A DNA stretch of 64,000 bases from Deltaproteobacteria bacterium (GTDB taxonomy: Bacteria > Desulfobacterota > Binatia > UBA9968 > JAJDTQ01). Numbering within the stretch: position 1 is the first letter of the stretch; each line of letters opens with the position of its first letter. The stretch spans positions 1 through 64,000 of the forward strand of contig JAPPNE010000140.1 of NCBI GenBank assembly GCA_028818775.1. The letters are read 5' to 3'. Below the pieces are notes generated by a model. It searched no databases. It was not told the origin of the DNA and worked only from the letters and a program-made list of their open reading frames with translations. The position numbers were made by a program, and so were the translations under genes. Of the stretch, positions 7,359 through 16,086 are shown in pieces.

Positions 7359-9020
7359 CTACCCGGCCTCGTGCACGACCTTGCCGTCCACCACGGTCAT
7401 GTCCACGGTGATGTGCCGGATCTCCTCCGCCGGCGCCGTCAGGATGTCCCGGGACAACAAGGCCAGGTCGGCGAGCTTGCCTTCCTCGATGGAACCCTTG
7501 CTCTGCTCCTCGAAGTGCGCGTAGGCGCCGTTGTAGGTGTAGATCCGCATTGCCTCCATGACCGTCAGGCGCTCGTCGGGATTCAGCACCGTGCCCCCCG
7601 GGCTCGGGTCCAGGCGCCGGTTGACCAGGCAGTCGATGCCCACCATGGGGTTCGCGGTGACGATGGGCATGTCGGAGCCGCCCGAGGAGATCACTCCGCG
7701 GTCCAGCAGCGACTTCATGGGAAACGCGTACCGCGAGCGCTCCGCGCCCCAGGGCTCCAGGGTGCAGGCTTCGCCCAGCACCTCCAGGATCGGCGGCTGG
7801 GCGTTGTAGACGACGCCGAGGCCGGCGGCACGGTCCAGCAGCTCGGCGTTCCACAGGTAGGCGTGCTCCAGGCGGTGGCGCGCGTCCGGGCGTGGGAAGG
7901 CCTTCTGGGCCTTTTCGATGGCGTCCAGGGTCACGGTGATGCCGTGGTCGCCGTGGGGGATGGCGGCGATCTGGAAGCCGGCCTTGTGGGCTTCCAGGCA
8001 GAACTCGTCCGCCATCTCCTGGGAGCAGCGGAAGCTCCCGCGAAATTTTCCGTCGGGGTCGTTGGAGTAGGGCTCGAAGAGCGCCGCCGTCTGTCCCTGC
8101 ACGCCGCCGTCGATGCCGATGACCGCCGGCCCGAGGCGGAGCCAGTCGTCGCCGTAGCCGGTGCGCATGCCCGAGCGGAATATCCTGTAGGCTGCGGTCT
8201 CGATGTCCCACTGGGTGCCGTAGACCGGATAGATGTTGAGATAGATGCGCGCCGTGAGGCCGCCGCGGGCGCGCAGGAGCTGCCACGCGTGGGTCTCGTG
8301 CTCGTTGCGGATGGACGCCTCGTCCACGCTGGTGACCCCGAGCCCGTTCAGGTACTGGCACGCCCAACCGTAGCCTTCCGCGAGTTCTTCCAGCGTCGGC
8401 GGCGTGATGGTGGGGAAGATGTAGACCACCCGGCAGTTGTCCCACATGGGACCCAGGGGCGCTCCCTGCTGGTCCCGGAGCATGGGGCCGCCGGGAGGAT
8501 CCGGGGTGTCGTCCTCAATGCCCATGCGGCGCAGCGCGGCCGTGTTGGCGGTCCAGCTCATGGACTCGCGCTGGCGCAGCAGCACCGGGTGGTTGGGGGA
8601 GACCGGGTCCAGGTCGCGCCGCGTCGGGTAGCGCCGCTCCCGCAGCCGGTGGTGGTCGAAGCCCCAGCCCACGATCAGTTCGCCGGCGGGGGTCTGGTCC
8701 ACGCGTTGCTTCACGGCCGCGGCGACGTCGTCGATGGAGGAGGCGACCTCCGGGCCGCAGTTGATCCACTTGCGGTCCTCCACCGCGTTGATGATGTGCA
8801 TGTGGTTTTCCACGAACCCGGGAGTCAACGCGCGCCCCGCCAGGTTCACCACGCGGGTGTCGTTGCCGACCAATGCCTCCACGGATTCGTTGGAGCCCAC
8901 GCGGACGATGCGGTTGTCCGCCACCGCCACCGCCTCGACCACCTGGTCCCGCTGGTTCATCGTAATGACGCGTCCGTTGACGAACGCCAGATCCGCGTCG
9001 CGCCAAGCGTTGCTTGCCAT
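7359..9020 (-). CDS. YtcJ-like amidohydrolase (amidohydrolase 3 family), paralog 1
   Basis: A 553-residue metal-dependent hydrolase with an N-terminal composite beta domain (DLAFVNGRVITMNQRD) and TIM barrel. Metal-site motifs include VENHMHI (HxH), IGIDGGVQGQ, IPHGDHG, RHRLEHAYL and SGGSDMPI (late Asp). The end EGKLADLALLS is typical of the superfamily. The longer frame to 9083 is unlikely because ATG at 9020 has a perfect GGAAGGAGG site. A paralog is at 13087-14754, with the blocks DDTPDP, GGPM, LGPMWDN and ALFEPYSNDP in common. It heads the minus-strand run and is divergent from the ABC importer gene, so it may share regulation with it. It probably hydrolyses an amide, carbamate or cyclic imide. 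Confidence 0.88.
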   Translation of the reverse strand: MASNAWRDADLAFVNGRVITMNQRDQVVEAVAVADNRIVRVGSNESVEALVGNDTRVVNLAGRALTPGFVENHMHIINAVEDRKWINCGPEVASSIDDVAAAVKQRVDQTPAGELIVGWGFDHHRLRERRYPTRRDLDPVSPNHPVLLRQRESMSWTANTAALRRMGIEDDTPDPPGGPMLRDQQGAPLGPMWDNCRVVYIFPTITPPTLEELAEGYGWACQYLNGLGVTSVDEASIRNEHETHAWQLLRARGGLTARIYLNIYPVYGTQWDIETAAYRIFRSGMRTGYGDDWLRLGPAVIGIDGGVQGQTAALFEPYSNDPDGKFRGSFRCSQEMADEFCLEAHKAGFQIAAIPHGDHGITVTLDAIEKAQKAFPRPDARHRLEHAYLWNAELLDRAAGLGVVYNAQPPILEVLGEACTLEPWGAERSRYAFPMKSLLDRGVISSGGSDMPIVTANPMVGIDCLVNRRLDPSPGGTVLNPDERLTVMEAMRIYTYNGAYAHFEEQSKGSIEEGKLADLALLSRDILTAPAEEIRHITVDMTVVDGKVVHEAG

Positions 9021-9138
9021 GAGCGTCCTCCTTCCGGCAGGGGGCTGCCGCCAGTATGGTGTCTCATTCCCATGGAAACGCACGAGGAAAACGCACGAGA
9101 CAACCCGCCCATACGATTATTGGCCGCCTAGTGCAACC

Positions 9139-9168
9139 TTGACACTCCGAGAAATCCTGTGCGAGTAT
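9139..9168 (+). promoter_or_regulatory. possible promoter in the 284-base divergent region
   Basis: A perfect -35 TTGACA at 9139-9144 is followed, 18 bases on, by the weak -10 GAGTAT. It would drive the importer operon, with a leader of about 130 bases. Nothing else recognisable is seen between 9021 and 9304. Confidence 0.25.
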
Positions 9169-9304
9169 CGCGCCCGGAGCAGGGGTTGGAGGGCTGTGAC
9201 GGTCTGTTCGGAACGGTGCCGCTGGTGGCACCGGCGCAACGGGCGGTGTTTTCACCCTGTGCGCACGCTGTCGTCCTGGAGACGCCGCCGAGGAGGAAAT
9301 CACG

Positions 9305-10879
9305 ATGAGTAGGACGAACCTGACGAGAAGATCGGGCTGGTCTGATTCCTCGCCGAAACGGTGGTCTTTGGGACTCGCCATCGCGGCGGTCTTTGTCATT
9401 ACCTGCGTCTTCGCGATGCAGGCCACCGCGCAGAAATCCGGCGGCATCCTGCGTCTCGGAGGCGAGCGTGACGTGAACGATCTCGATCCGCACACCACGC
9501 GCGTGGGCTGGGACATCAACATCATGCAGAACGTGTACTCGGGGCTGGTGCGCGCCGGCACCGATATCCAGCCCAGGCCGGACCTGGCGACGAGCTGGGA
9601 GTTCACGTCGCCCACCCAGCTCGAGTTCACGCTGCGCGAGGGAGTGAAGTTCCACAACGGACGCGAGTTCACCTCGGCGGACGCCAAGTACTCGCTGCAG
9701 CGGATTCTCGACCCGAACGTTCCCGCAGGCTACGCGAGCACCATCGCGTCCATCGACTCCATCGAGACGCCGTCCAAGTACAAGCTCGTGCTGAAACTGA
9801 AGAGGCCCGACGCGGCCATCGTGACGAACCTGTCGCTGCCCGCCATGGCCATGGTGGCCGAGGAGGCGGTGAAGCCCATGCCGGTGGGGTTGAAGGATGG
9901 GATGATGGGCACCGGGCCGTACATGTTCAAGGAGCAGGTCAAGGGTCAGCGGCTGGTGCTGGTCAAGAACCCTAATTACTACGACAAGTCGGTGCCGTTG
10001 CTGGACGAGCTGCACTTCATTCCGCTCAAGGACCAGACCGCGCGCACCAACGCGTTGCGGGCGGGGCAGGTGGACTACATCGAGCCGGTGCCGCCCAAGG
10101 ACGTGAACGCCCTCAAGCGCGACCGCAGGATCAACGTCACCGGGGGGCCCAACATCAGCTTCGTCAACATCTCGCTCAACGTGAGCAAGAAGCCGCTGGA
10201 CGACGTGCGCGTGCGCCAGGCCATGGCCTACGCCATCGACCGCAAGGAGATGGTGGAGAAGGGCTTCGACGGCTTCGCGCAGCCGCTCTGGGGGCCGCCG
10301 CTGATCCCGCCGTACTGGGCGGGGAACGACGAGAAGTACTACAACCTGGATCGCGACAAGGCGAAGAAGCTCCTGGCGGACGCCGGGTATCCCAACGGCG
10401 TGGACATCGTGCTGCGCATCGGCACGACCTCGTACCACGCGGCCTTCGCCGCGGTGGTGCAGTCCGAGCTCAAGAAGGTCGGCATCCGCGTCGAGATCAA
10501 GGCGTCCGACAGCGCCACCGCGCAGCGCGACTGGCGCTCCGGCAACTTCCAGATGTATCCGATCCGCTGGTGGGGTTCGGATTTCGTCGATCCGGACGGC
10601 GCCCTGTCGCCGTTGTTCACCTGCAAGGGCAGCTACAACAACAGCCGGTTCTGCGACCCCGAGTTCGACAAGCTGTTGGCCAAGGGGGTGGTCGCCACCA
10701 GCATCGCGGAACGCAAGGAGGCCTACCGGGTTGCCATGAAGCGGCTGGCGGAACAGCAGCCGTGGGTCTTCCTCGTGGCCTTCGACCGTTTCCAGGCCAT
10801 GCGCAACCACGTGAAGGGTTACACGGCGTTCCCCAACGCCAGCCAGTACTCGTTCCGCGAGGTCTGGCTCGACAAGTAG
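9305..10879 (+). CDS. ABC transporter substrate-binding protein, DppA/OppA family
   Basis: A 524-residue extracytoplasmic binding protein (SBP_bac_5 type). The N-terminus has a basic stretch, a hydrophobic segment (about residues 22-38) and a likely cleavage after ATAQ, so it is secreted to the periplasm. Typical features are LRLGGERDVNDLDPHTTR, DLATSWEF, FTLREGVKFHNGREF, VRQAMAYAIDRKEMVEKGF and AKKLLADAGYPNG. The family binds peptides, opines, nickel complexes or glutathione; here an amide-containing substrate is plausible given the flanking amidohydrolases. SD GAGGAAAT precedes the ATG. It is the first gene of the plus-strand operon with two permeases, but no ATPase genes follow. Confidence 0.93.
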   Translation: MSRTNLTRRSGWSDSSPKRWSLGLAIAAVFVITCVFAMQATAQKSGGILRLGGERDVNDLDPHTTRVGWDINIMQNVYSGLVRAGTDIQPRPDLATSWEFTSPTQLEFTLREGVKFHNGREFTSADAKYSLQRILDPNVPAGYASTIASIDSIETPSKYKLVLKLKRPDAAIVTNLSLPAMAMVAEEAVKPMPVGLKDGMMGTGPYMFKEQVKGQRLVLVKNPNYYDKSVPLLDELHFIPLKDQTARTNALRAGQVDYIEPVPPKDVNALKRDRRINVTGGPNISFVNISLNVSKKPLDDVRVRQAMAYAIDRKEMVEKGFDGFAQPLWGPPLIPPYWAGNDEKYYNLDRDKAKKLLADAGYPNGVDIVLRIGTTSYHAAFAAVVQSELKKVGIRVEIKASDSATAQRDWRSGNFQMYPIRWWGSDFVDPDGALSPLFTCKGSYNNSRFCDPEFDKLLAKGVVATSIAERKEAYRVAMKRLAEQQPWVFLVAFDRFQAMRNHVKGYTAFPNASQYSFREVWLDK

Positions 10880-11051
10880 GCAAGCAGGTTCGTGGGCGTC
10901 GAAGGCTGGTTCCCGGCAACAAGGGTTCGTCGGGGACCAGCCGTCCGGCGTTCCGGAACAGGACAGTCACAGCTCCAGCCCGCACGTTGCATGAAGAGGC
11001 GTCACCTCGTGGACGCTGCGTCAACACTCATGAGTCGGGGACCCCACGAAT

Positions 11052-11079
11052 CGTCATTCCCGCGGAAGCGGGCATCCAG
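11052..11079 (+). repeat. short palindromic repeat (28 bases), copy 1
   Basis: A 28-base element with the core palindrome TTCCCGCGGAAGCGGG. It matches the element at 55109-55136 (opposite orientation) at 27 of 28 positions. If translated it gives the well-known junk peptide VIPAEAGIQ. It lies in the 255-base gap between the binding-protein and permease genes, where nothing else is evident. Confidence 0.8.
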
Positions 11080-11134
11080 GCGGGGTGAGGCGGGCGGTCC
11101 CACGCGGCTGCCGCGTTGACCTGACGGGTTTCCG

Positions 11135-12079
11135 GTGAGTCGATACATCGCGCAGAAGCTGGTCTCCCTGGTGCTGGTGCAGTTCGGCATCTCGGTGGTG
11201 GTGTTCTACATGATCCGCCTGGTGCCGGGCGATGCCGTGGACTTCATCTACGGCCTGTACATGGGCTCCGGGCGCATCGAGGAGATCCGCGCGCTGTGGG
11301 GCCTGGACCGCCCCATCGTGGTCCAGTACCTGGAATGGATGGGGCGGGTGCTGCAGCTCGATTTCGGCCGTTCCATCGTCTCCGGCTACCCCATAGCGGA
11401 CGAGATCTTCGCGCGGCTCCCGGTGACGCTGCACTTGTCGTTCATGGCGGGGACCTGGAGCGTCATCTTCGGCGTGACCCTGGGCGTCATCGCATCGCGC
11501 TATCCCAACGGCAAGATTGACGGCATCGTCACCACCACGGGAATCCTCGGGCTGGCCATGCCGCACTTCTGGCTGGCCACGTTGCTGGTGCTGGTGTTCG
11601 CCGTCTACCTCAACATCCTTCCTTCCGTCGGCTACATCCCGTTCTTTGAAGACCCCGTCGAGAGCACGCTCTCGCTGATGCTGCCGTCCCTTGCCCTGGG
11701 CACCACCATGGCGGCGGCGGTGATGCGCATGGCGCGTTCGGCCATGCTGGACGTGCTCGCCCATGACTACATCCGCACGGCCCGCGCCAAGGGAGTGCGC
11801 GAGCGCCGCGTGTACTCCAGCCACGCTCTCAAGAACGCGTTCATCCCGGTGCTGACGCTGATCGGCACCGAGACCGGCAAGCTGCTCGGCGGCTCGCTCA
11901 TCATCGAGCAGATCTTCGCCATCCCGGGCATTGGCCAGTACGCCGTGGAAGCCGTGCTCAGCCGGGACTACCCGGTGCTGCAGGCCACCATGATCGTCAT
12001 CGCCGGCAGCTACGTGATCATCAACACGCTGGCCGACCTCGGCTACGGGCTGCTCGACCCGCGCGTGCGGTACGACTAG
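11135..12079 (+). CDS. ABC transporter permease, DppB family
   Basis: A 314-residue inner-membrane permease with an N-terminal helix (about 9-29) and about five further helices. The conserved coupling loop RTARAKGVRERRVYSSHALKNAFIP, quoted here in part (RTARAKGVRERRV), contacts the ATPase. IIEQIFAIPGIGQYAVEAV is the usual DppB C-terminal signature. The GTG start at 11135 gives the family-typical beginning SRYIAQKL. It forms the importer with the neighbouring binding protein and DppC-like permease, ten bases before the next gene. Substrate is not determined by this subunit. Confidence 0.93.
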   Translation: MSRYIAQKLVSLVLVQFGISVVVFYMIRLVPGDAVDFIYGLYMGSGRIEEIRALWGLDRPIVVQYLEWMGRVLQLDFGRSIVSGYPIADEIFARLPVTLHLSFMAGTWSVIFGVTLGVIASRYPNGKIDGIVTTTGILGLAMPHFWLATLLVLVFAVYLNILPSVGYIPFFEDPVESTLSLMLPSLALGTTMAAAVMRMARSAMLDVLAHDYIRTARAKGVRERRVYSSHALKNAFIPVLTLIGTETGKLLGGSLIIEQIFAIPGIGQYAVEAVLSRDYPVLQATMIVIAGSYVIINTLADLGYGLLDPRVRYD

Positions 12080-12089
12080 CCCCTTACAG

Positions 12090-13001
12090 GTGAGTGACGC
12101 CGTGGCGGAATCCATCAACATCACCCATGCACGGCAGCCGGTCGCGCCCCGCCGAGAAGGGGCGGGGCGGGCTTGGCGCCGGTTCGCGCGCCACAAGCCC
12201 GCCCTGGTGGGGGCGGCGGTCATCCTCGTCTACCTGCTGGCGGCGCTGCTGGCGGACGTCCTGGCGCCCTACGACCCGCTCGACATGGGCGCCGGGTCAC
12301 GGTTGACCGGGCCGGACGCCGCTCACTGGTTCGGCACGGACGAGTACGGGCGCGATGTCCTCAGCCGGGTGATCTACGGCGCCCGGATCGCCTTCGTCGT
12401 GGGGGTCCTCTCGGCCTCGGGCGCCGCGGTCGTGGGCATGCTGATCGGGGTGCTCGGGGGCTATTTCGGCGGGTTGCTCGACCGCGGCGTGACCATGCTC
12501 ATCGACCTCGTCTTCGCGTTCCCGACGATCCTGCTGGCCATCGCGGTGGCGGCGTTCCTCACGGGCGGCGGGTTGCCGCCGGCGGTGCCGGTCATCATCG
12601 CGCTCTGCGTGGTGCAGGCGCCGCACTTCGCCAGGGTGGCGCGCGGGGCGACCATGGCGATCAAGGCGCAGCCGTTCGTGGAAGCCGCCCAGGTGCTGGG
12701 GGGCTCCCACCCGCGCATCATCCGCAGCCACATCGCCCCCAACGTGGTGGCGCCGCTGCTGGTGCAGTTCGCCCTGTCCTTCTCCTACGCCATCCTCGCG
12801 GAATCGTCCCTGAGCTTCCTCGGCGTGGGCCACCCGCCGCCAGCGCCTTCCTGGGGTGCCATGCTGACCGGCGCCTACGGCTACGTCGAGCGCGCGCCTT
12901 GGGCCGCCTTCTTCCCCGGAATGGCCATCACACTCCTCATCCTCGGCTTCAACATCCTGGGTGACGGCCTGCGCGATTTTTTCGATCCTACAAGACGTTA
13001 G
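12090..13001 (+). CDS. ABC transporter permease, DppC family
   Basis: A 303-residue permease. The cytoplasmic N-terminus has AWRRFARHKPALVGAAVI leading to the first helix, then GTDEYGRDVLSRVIYGAR (a strong DppC marker). The coupling loop is EAAQVLGGSHPRIIRSH and the late block is SFLGVGHPPPAPSWG. The GTG start lies ten bases after the dppB-like stop, implying one transcript. The operon then continues into an amidohydrolase rather than the DppD/DppF ATPases, so this importer must borrow ATPases encoded elsewhere or be incomplete. Confidence 0.93.
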   Translation: MSDAVAESINITHARQPVAPRREGAGRAWRRFARHKPALVGAAVILVYLLAALLADVLAPYDPLDMGAGSRLTGPDAAHWFGTDEYGRDVLSRVIYGARIAFVVGVLSASGAAVVGMLIGVLGGYFGGLLDRGVTMLIDLVFAFPTILLAIAVAAFLTGGGLPPAVPVIIALCVVQAPHFARVARGATMAIKAQPFVEAAQVLGGSHPRIIRSHIAPNVVAPLLVQFALSFSYAILAESSLSFLGVGHPPPAPSWGAMLTGAYGYVERAPWAAFFPGMAITLLILGFNILGDGLRDFFDPTRR

Positions 13002-13086
13002 GCGCCGGCTTGCGCATCCATCGGGGAGCGGCTATTGTCCATCAGGCTTGCCCCAGGTTCCTCAAGCGTTTCCACGGAGGTGTTCC

Positions 13087-14754
13087 ATGGCGGACTCGAA
13101 CGTGTCGACAGCGGTTTCCACCGCCGACGTCGTGTTTGTCGGTGGTCCCATCGTGACAGTCAACTCCCGGGACGATGTGGCCGAGGCACTGGCGGTCCGC
13201 GGCAGCAACATCCTGCGGGTAGGTGACCGCGCCTACGTCGAGCAGACCGTCGGGCGCGACACCGAGGTGGTGGATCTCAAGGGGCGGGCGCTGACCCCCG
13301 GTTTCATCGACAACCACATCCACATGACCAACGGTCCCCAGCGCCACTGGGTGGACTGTACCTACGCCGCCTGCCCGTCCATCGCCGACATCGTCGAGAG
13401 GATCAGGGAGCGGACCGCGAAGGCCAAGCCGGGCGACTGGATCCTGGGCCGGGGCTTCCAGGCGACGCGTCTCACCGACCGGCGCAACCCCAACCGTTTC
13501 GACCTCGATCCCGTATCGCCCGACAACCCGGTGGGCATCGCCAACCGCGAGTCCATGGGGTGGACCTTCAATACCCAGGGGTTGCGGCGCATGGGGGTCC
13601 AGGACGATACCCCCGACCCCGCCGGCGGCCCCATGGAACGGGACGATCAGGACCGTCCTCTGGGTCCCATGTGGGACAACACGCGCACGGTGTTCATCAC
13701 CCCCAACCTGCCCCAGTGGGACGTGGACGACATGATGGACGGCTATCGCTGGATGGCGAGTGAGCTGAACCGCAACGGCGTCACCACGGCGTTCGAGGCC
13801 GCCATCCGCAACCGCAGGGACACGGTGGGCTGGCAGCGGCTGCACCGCCAGGCGCCGCCGAGCCTCCAGGTGGTCATGGGCCCGTACCCGGTGCACGGCG
13901 AGGGATGGGACCTCGAGGGCACCGCCGGCAAGATCTTTGAGACCGGCTTCGCCACCAACTACGGCACGGAGTGGCTCAAGCTCGGGGCGCTCCAGGTCGG
14001 CATCGACGGCGGCGTCATCGGCCAGACCGCGGCCCTGTTCGAACCCTACAGCAACGACCCCGCGGGCAAGAAGCTCGGCAGCTTCCGCATCACCCAGGAG
14101 GTGGCCGACGACTTCATGGCCCAGTGCCAGGCCAGCGACTGGCAGGCCGGGCTCATCTGCCACGGCGACCATGGCATCCACCGGTCGCTGGAGGCCATCG
14201 CCAACGGCCGCGCCCAGGTGGCGGCGCACGACCTGCGCCACCGGCTGGAGCACGCCTACCTGTGGAACCCGCGGGTCATGGACCGCATGGCGGAGTTGGG
14301 CATCATCTGGAACACGCAGCCGCCGATCCTGGAGAGCATCGGCAGCGAGGGCATCCACGGGCAGTGGGGCGACCGCGCGCGCTACGCGTTCCCGTTCAAG
14401 TCCCTGACCGACCGGGGCGTCATCATCTCCGGCGGCTCCGACTGGCCGGTGGGCATGTACAATCCGTTGCAGGGCATCGACATCCTGGTGAACCACCGCT
14501 TCGGACCCGAGGAAGGCGGCGAGGTGCTCAACGCGGACGAGGGCGTGAGCGTGCTGCAGGCGATTCGCATCTACACCTACAACTGCGCCTACACGTCGTT
14601 CGACGAGACCCGCACGGGTTCCCTGGAAGAAGGCAAGAGAGCCGACCTAGCGGTGCTCTCGGAGGACATTCTCGGGGTGGCGCCGACCGCGATAAGGGAC
14701 ATCAAGGTCGACCGCACCTACGTGGACGGGCGCCTGGTGTTCGAACGGGCGTAG
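13087..14754 (+). CDS. YtcJ-like amidohydrolase, paralog 2
   Basis: A 555-residue paralog of the protein at 7359-9020, with the same order of motifs: FIDNHIHM (HxH), IGIDGGVIGQTAALFEPYS, ICHGDHGIHRS, RHRLEHAYLWNP and SGGSDWPV. The end EGKRADLAVLSEDIL is typical. ATG at 13087 with GGAGGT ahead is chosen over the open frame that begins at 12961 inside the permease gene. It has no signal peptide and is cytoplasmic. Two related hydrolases on either side of the importer suggest that the imported compound, or a pair of related ones, is hydrolysed at an amide-type bond. Substrate is unknown. Confidence 0.88.
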   Translation: MADSNVSTAVSTADVVFVGGPIVTVNSRDDVAEALAVRGSNILRVGDRAYVEQTVGRDTEVVDLKGRALTPGFIDNHIHMTNGPQRHWVDCTYAACPSIADIVERIRERTAKAKPGDWILGRGFQATRLTDRRNPNRFDLDPVSPDNPVGIANRESMGWTFNTQGLRRMGVQDDTPDPAGGPMERDDQDRPLGPMWDNTRTVFITPNLPQWDVDDMMDGYRWMASELNRNGVTTAFEAAIRNRRDTVGWQRLHRQAPPSLQVVMGPYPVHGEGWDLEGTAGKIFETGFATNYGTEWLKLGALQVGIDGGVIGQTAALFEPYSNDPAGKKLGSFRITQEVADDFMAQCQASDWQAGLICHGDHGIHRSLEAIANGRAQVAAHDLRHRLEHAYLWNPRVMDRMAELGIIWNTQPPILESIGSEGIHGQWGDRARYAFPFKSLTDRGVIISGGSDWPVGMYNPLQGIDILVNHRFGPEEGGEVLNADEGVSVLQAIRIYTYNCAYTSFDETRTGSLEEGKRADLAVLSEDILGVAPTAIRDIKVDRTYVDGRLVFERA

Positions 14755-14912
14755 TTCCGCGTCCGGCGGCGACCCGGAGGCCCGGCAGCCTGCGCCGCAG
14801 ACGCCACAGGGCGGGTATCGAACCCGCCCGCGTCCGCGCCGCGCCGGCGGCGATACGGGTATTCGGGGAGGCGTTTCGGCGGTTGGCCGGGCAGTGAAGA
14901 CAGGAGGAAATC

Positions 14913-16061
14913 ATGGCGCTGGCACTCGTGGGCGCCCGCATCATGACCGCGTCCAACGGCGCGATCGACGAGGGCACCCTGCTGATCGAAGGGCGGACCA
15001 TCGCGGCCGTCGGCGCCGGCGTTCCCACGCCCGAGGGCGCCGAGGTCTGGGACGTGAGCGGTAAGGTCCTCATTCCGGGGATGATCGACGCCCACACCCA
15101 CCTGGGGCTGTGCCAGGACGGGGTGGGGGCGAGCCAAAGCGATGAGGACGAAGTGGGCGACCCCGTGGTGCCGCACCTGCGCGCCCTGGACGCCATCAAC
15201 CCCGAGGACGTCGCGTTCCAGGACGCCCTCAGGGGCGGCGTCACCACGGTGGGCGTGATGCCCGGCAGCTACAACGTCATCTGCGGCCAGCCGGCCGCGG
15301 TGAAGGTGGTGGGGCGCACGCTGGAGGAGATGCTGGTGCGCGCCCCGGTGGGCATGAAGATCGCCTTCGGCGAACGCCCGAAGCAGGTGTACGGCGGCAT
15401 GAAGAAGAGCCCGATGACGCGCATGGGCATCGCCGCCATCCTGCGGGAGGGGCTGGTCCGGGCGCAGCACTACGCCGCCAACGGGGACGGCTCGCGGGAC
15501 CTGCGGCAGGAAGCCATGGTCCCGGTGGTGCGCAAACAGATCCCGCTGCGCGCCCATGCGCACCGGGCCGACGACATCATGACCGCCATCCGCATCGCGC
15601 AGGAGTTCGACCTCGACCTGATCATCGAGCACGGCACCGACGGGTACAAGGTGGCCGGGGAACTGGCGGAAGCCGGCGTCGGGGTGGTCCATGGGCCGTG
15701 GCTCAAGACCCGCGGCAACCTAGAGCAGTCGGGACGCAGTCCGCATTCGCCGCGCATGCTCATCGAGAGCGGCGTGCTCACGGCCTTTTCCACCGACCAC
15801 CCGGTGATCCCCATCCAGAACCACCGGATGCAGGGCATGACCGCGGTGGACCACGGGGTGAGCCCCAACGAGGCGCTCAAGGCGCTGACCCTCAACTCCG
15901 CGCGGCTCATGGGCATCGACGAGCGGGTGGGAAGCCTGGAGACGGGCAAGGACGCGGACGTGGTGGTGCTGTCGGGTTCGCCCTTTGACGCGGCGACACG
16001 GGTGGAAGGCGTCATCGTGAACGGGAGCATTGGCTGGAAAAGCGAGCCGGCGCGCATGTGA
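14913..16061 (+). CDS. amidohydrolase (imidazolonepropionase/prolidase-like branch)
   Basis: A 382-residue amidohydrolase of a different branch from its two neighbours. The N-terminal beta domain is followed by IDAHTHLG (HxH), RAHAHRADD, IIEHGTD and AFSTDHPVIP, which supply the usual metal-site His and Asp residues. The C-terminal GSLETGKDADVVVLSG is the standard family ending. SD AGGAGG precedes the ATG. The 158-base gap before it has no recognisable feature. It is in the same plus-strand operon as the importer and is followed directly by the dienelactone-hydrolase-like gene. It would act on a cyclic amide or dipeptide-like substrate in the cytoplasm; the substrate is unproven. Confidence 0.87.
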   Translation: MALALVGARIMTASNGAIDEGTLLIEGRTIAAVGAGVPTPEGAEVWDVSGKVLIPGMIDAHTHLGLCQDGVGASQSDEDEVGDPVVPHLRALDAINPEDVAFQDALRGGVTTVGVMPGSYNVICGQPAAVKVVGRTLEEMLVRAPVGMKIAFGERPKQVYGGMKKSPMTRMGIAAILREGLVRAQHYAANGDGSRDLRQEAMVPVVRKQIPLRAHAHRADDIMTAIRIAQEFDLDLIIEHGTDGYKVAGELAEAGVGVVHGPWLKTRGNLEQSGRSPHSPRMLIESGVLTAFSTDHPVIPIQNHRMQGMTAVDHGVSPNEALKALTLNSARLMGIDERVGSLETGKDADVVVLSGSPFDAATRVEGVIVNGSIGWKSEPARM

Positions 16062-16086
16062 GGGCCGCCGGCGAGGGAGAAGAGAC

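Noticed and set aside
5723-7411. Long plus-strand open frame (over 500 codons) opposite the deacetylase and M20 genes
   Set aside because: GC-rich codon bias creates long antisense frames; its His/Val/Arg/Gly-rich translation lacks any fold, and the opposite strand holds clear enzyme motifs.
9128-10810. Minus-strand frame of 560 codons opposite the binding-protein gene
   Set aside because: It mirrors the binding-protein gene and has low-complexity His/Leu/Val/Arg composition; no homolog-like motif.
12961-13086. Extended start of the second YtcJ-like amidohydrolase inside the permease gene
   Set aside because: The 42 extra codons are permease sequence in another frame, while ATG at 13087 has a strong GGAGGT.
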